Below are positions 6,017 to 6,265 of a stretch of DNA of 6,265 nucleotides, piece after piece. Within the stretch, counting starts at the first letter, position 1, and every line of letters starts with the position of its first letter. A program made the translations under genes and the position numbers. Location: positions 1 through 6,265 of the forward strand of contig CALFMA010000682.1 in assembly GCA_937880065.1 (NCBI GenBank), given 5' to 3'. Under the pieces are notes generated by a model. That model saw only the letters and a list, made by a program, of their open reading frames with translations, made no database searches and was not told the origin of the DNA. This DNA comes from an uncultured Ruminococcus sp. GTDB taxonomy: Bacteria; Bacillota_A; Clostridia; Oscillospirales; Ruminococcaceae.

Positions 6017-6058
6017 ATGTGTATCGTTGTTGAATTGTTAATAGTTTTAAAAAAGTAA
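6017..6058 (+). CDS. Tiny ORF, 13 residues, possible leader peptide
   Basis: AGGGGTGG (6003-6010) precedes ATG 6017, and the frame encodes 13 hydrophobic residues (MCIVVELLIVLKK) before TAA at 6056-6058. It lies about 120 bases downstream of the start predicted from the 5862-5890 promoter and 21 bases before the first palindrome, the layout of a leader peptide ahead of an attenuator. There is no run of a single regulatory amino acid, so amino-acid attenuation is not supported. Chance occurrence is quite possible. Confidence 0.22.
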   Translation: MCIVVELLIVLKK

Positions 6059-6079
6059 AATTAATGATTTAATGTTCCT

Positions 6080-6113
6080 CGCACATCCGCAAACTTTAGT
6101 TTGCGGATGTGCG
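6080..6113. repeat. Perfect 16-base inverted repeat
   Basis: The arm CGCACATCCGCAAACT (6080-6095) is followed after two bases by its exact complement (6098-6113). As RNA it would form a very stable hairpin on either strand. No T-run follows, so it is not a terminator by itself. The GC content of the arms stands out from the AT-rich surroundings, which hints at an inserted REP-like or MITE-derived palindrome or at a structured RNA. Confidence 0.85.
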
Positions 6114-6122
6114 GATCGGCAA

Positions 6123-6156
6123 ATAGCAAACGCCAAAAGATTTTGCCGTTTGCTAT
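6123..6156. repeat. Second long palindrome, one mismatch
   Basis: ATAGCAAACG (6123-6132) pairs with CGTTTGCTAT (6147-6156). Inside, CAAAA (6134-6138) pairs with TTTTG (6141-6145) around a two-base loop, with a single C/C mismatch between the two stems. It begins nine bases after the first palindrome and shares the GCAAAC/GTTTGC core in its arms. Confidence 0.8.
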
Positions 6157-6179
6157 AATCCCTTGAAATAGCTTTTTTT
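6152..6179 (+). terminator. Possible weak terminator competing with the second palindrome
   Basis: GCTAT (6152-6156) can pair with ATAGC (6168-6172), which is followed directly by TTTTTTT (6173-6179). The first arm is also part of the right arm of the second palindrome, so the two structures exclude each other. The five-base stem is weak. The T-run placement is what makes it worth listing. Confidence 0.3.
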
Positions 6180-6194
6180 CTGCTTTCTATTGAT

Positions 6195-6223
6195 ATTATA
6201 TCATAGTGCTTTTATATAAACAA
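6195..6223 (-). promoter_or_regulatory. Extended -10 promoter on the minus strand
   Basis: TTGTTT (6223-6218), a 17-base spacer and TATAAT (6200-6195) preceded by TGA form an extended -10 promoter. It would drive transcription leftwards through both palindromes, towards the 19-codon ORF and the PH-like gene. It opposes the promoter at 5862-5890. Confidence 0.5.
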
Positions 6224-6265
6224 ATACACAGGTTACAGCGTATTACATTGAAATGCACACTTATG

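Larger units (their letters stand above)
5742..6265. other. Signal-rich intergenic region without a normal gene
   Basis: This 524-base stretch has no ORF of ordinary length. It contains a minus-strand promoter for the PH-like gene, a consensus plus-strand promoter, two tiny ORFs with ribosome binding sites, a small hairpin AACAG/CTGTT (5934-5948), two long palindromes side by side, a T-run and a second minus-strand promoter near the right edge. The individual elements are listed separately. Composition is strongly AT-rich apart from the palindromes. Confidence 0.6.

Noticed and set aside
5340..6265. CRISPR array or tandem repeat array
   Set aside because: The region has inverted repeats only. 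No direct repeat recurs at regular spacing.

Overview
The window looks like a chromosomal stretch from a low-to-moderate GC Gram-positive anaerobe. Ruminococcus or a close Oscillospiraceae/Clostridia relative is the best guess. The basis is the wording of the Trp proteins, AAAGGAG-type ribosome binding sites, TTGACA/TATAAT promoters, and a secreted CHAP protein with several SH3b domains. All recognisable genes except one short fragment lie on the minus strand.

The left half (about 66-3324, minus strand) is the wreck of a tryptophan biosynthesis operon, read right to left as trpE-trpG-trpD-trpC-trpF. Each gene is recognisable and each is broken. trpE has lost its start, carries an in-frame TAA and has an internal frameshifting deletion of roughly 60 codons. 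The end of trpE and the first ~110 codons of trpG are gone, so the two remnants are fused in frame. trpD lost about 110 codons, including the PRPP-binding loop, and also has an amber codon. trpC is complete except for an amber codon at residue 95, where the family has Trp. trpF lost its C-terminal ~40 residues. trpB and trpA are not in the window. Gene order, overlaps, reading frames and ribosome binding sites are still visible, so the decay looks recent. The strain probably cannot make tryptophan from this locus.

At about 3324 the trpE remnant meets the tail of an unrelated gene on the opposite strand, again with its front missing. From 3493 to 3911 there is one doubtful minus-strand ORF, two hairpins and a strong bidirectional terminator (3853-3893).

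The right half holds two intact minus-strand genes. One encodes a small bacterial PH-like (DUF304-type) protein (5385-5741). Next comes a secreted peptidoglycan hydrolase-like protein with a signal peptide, a CHAP domain, a Thr/Pro linker and three SH3b repeats (3912-5318), which ends at the terminator. The genes are 66 bases apart and may share a promoter.

The last ~520 bases (5742-6265) lack a normal gene but are rich in signals: a consensus plus-strand promoter, two minus-strand promoters, two tiny ORFs with ribosome binding sites, and two adjacent long palindromes followed by a T-run. This is the best candidate in the window for something undescribed, such as a small structured RNA or an attenuated leader. 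No defence system, CRISPR array, tRNA, rRNA or complete mobile element was found.
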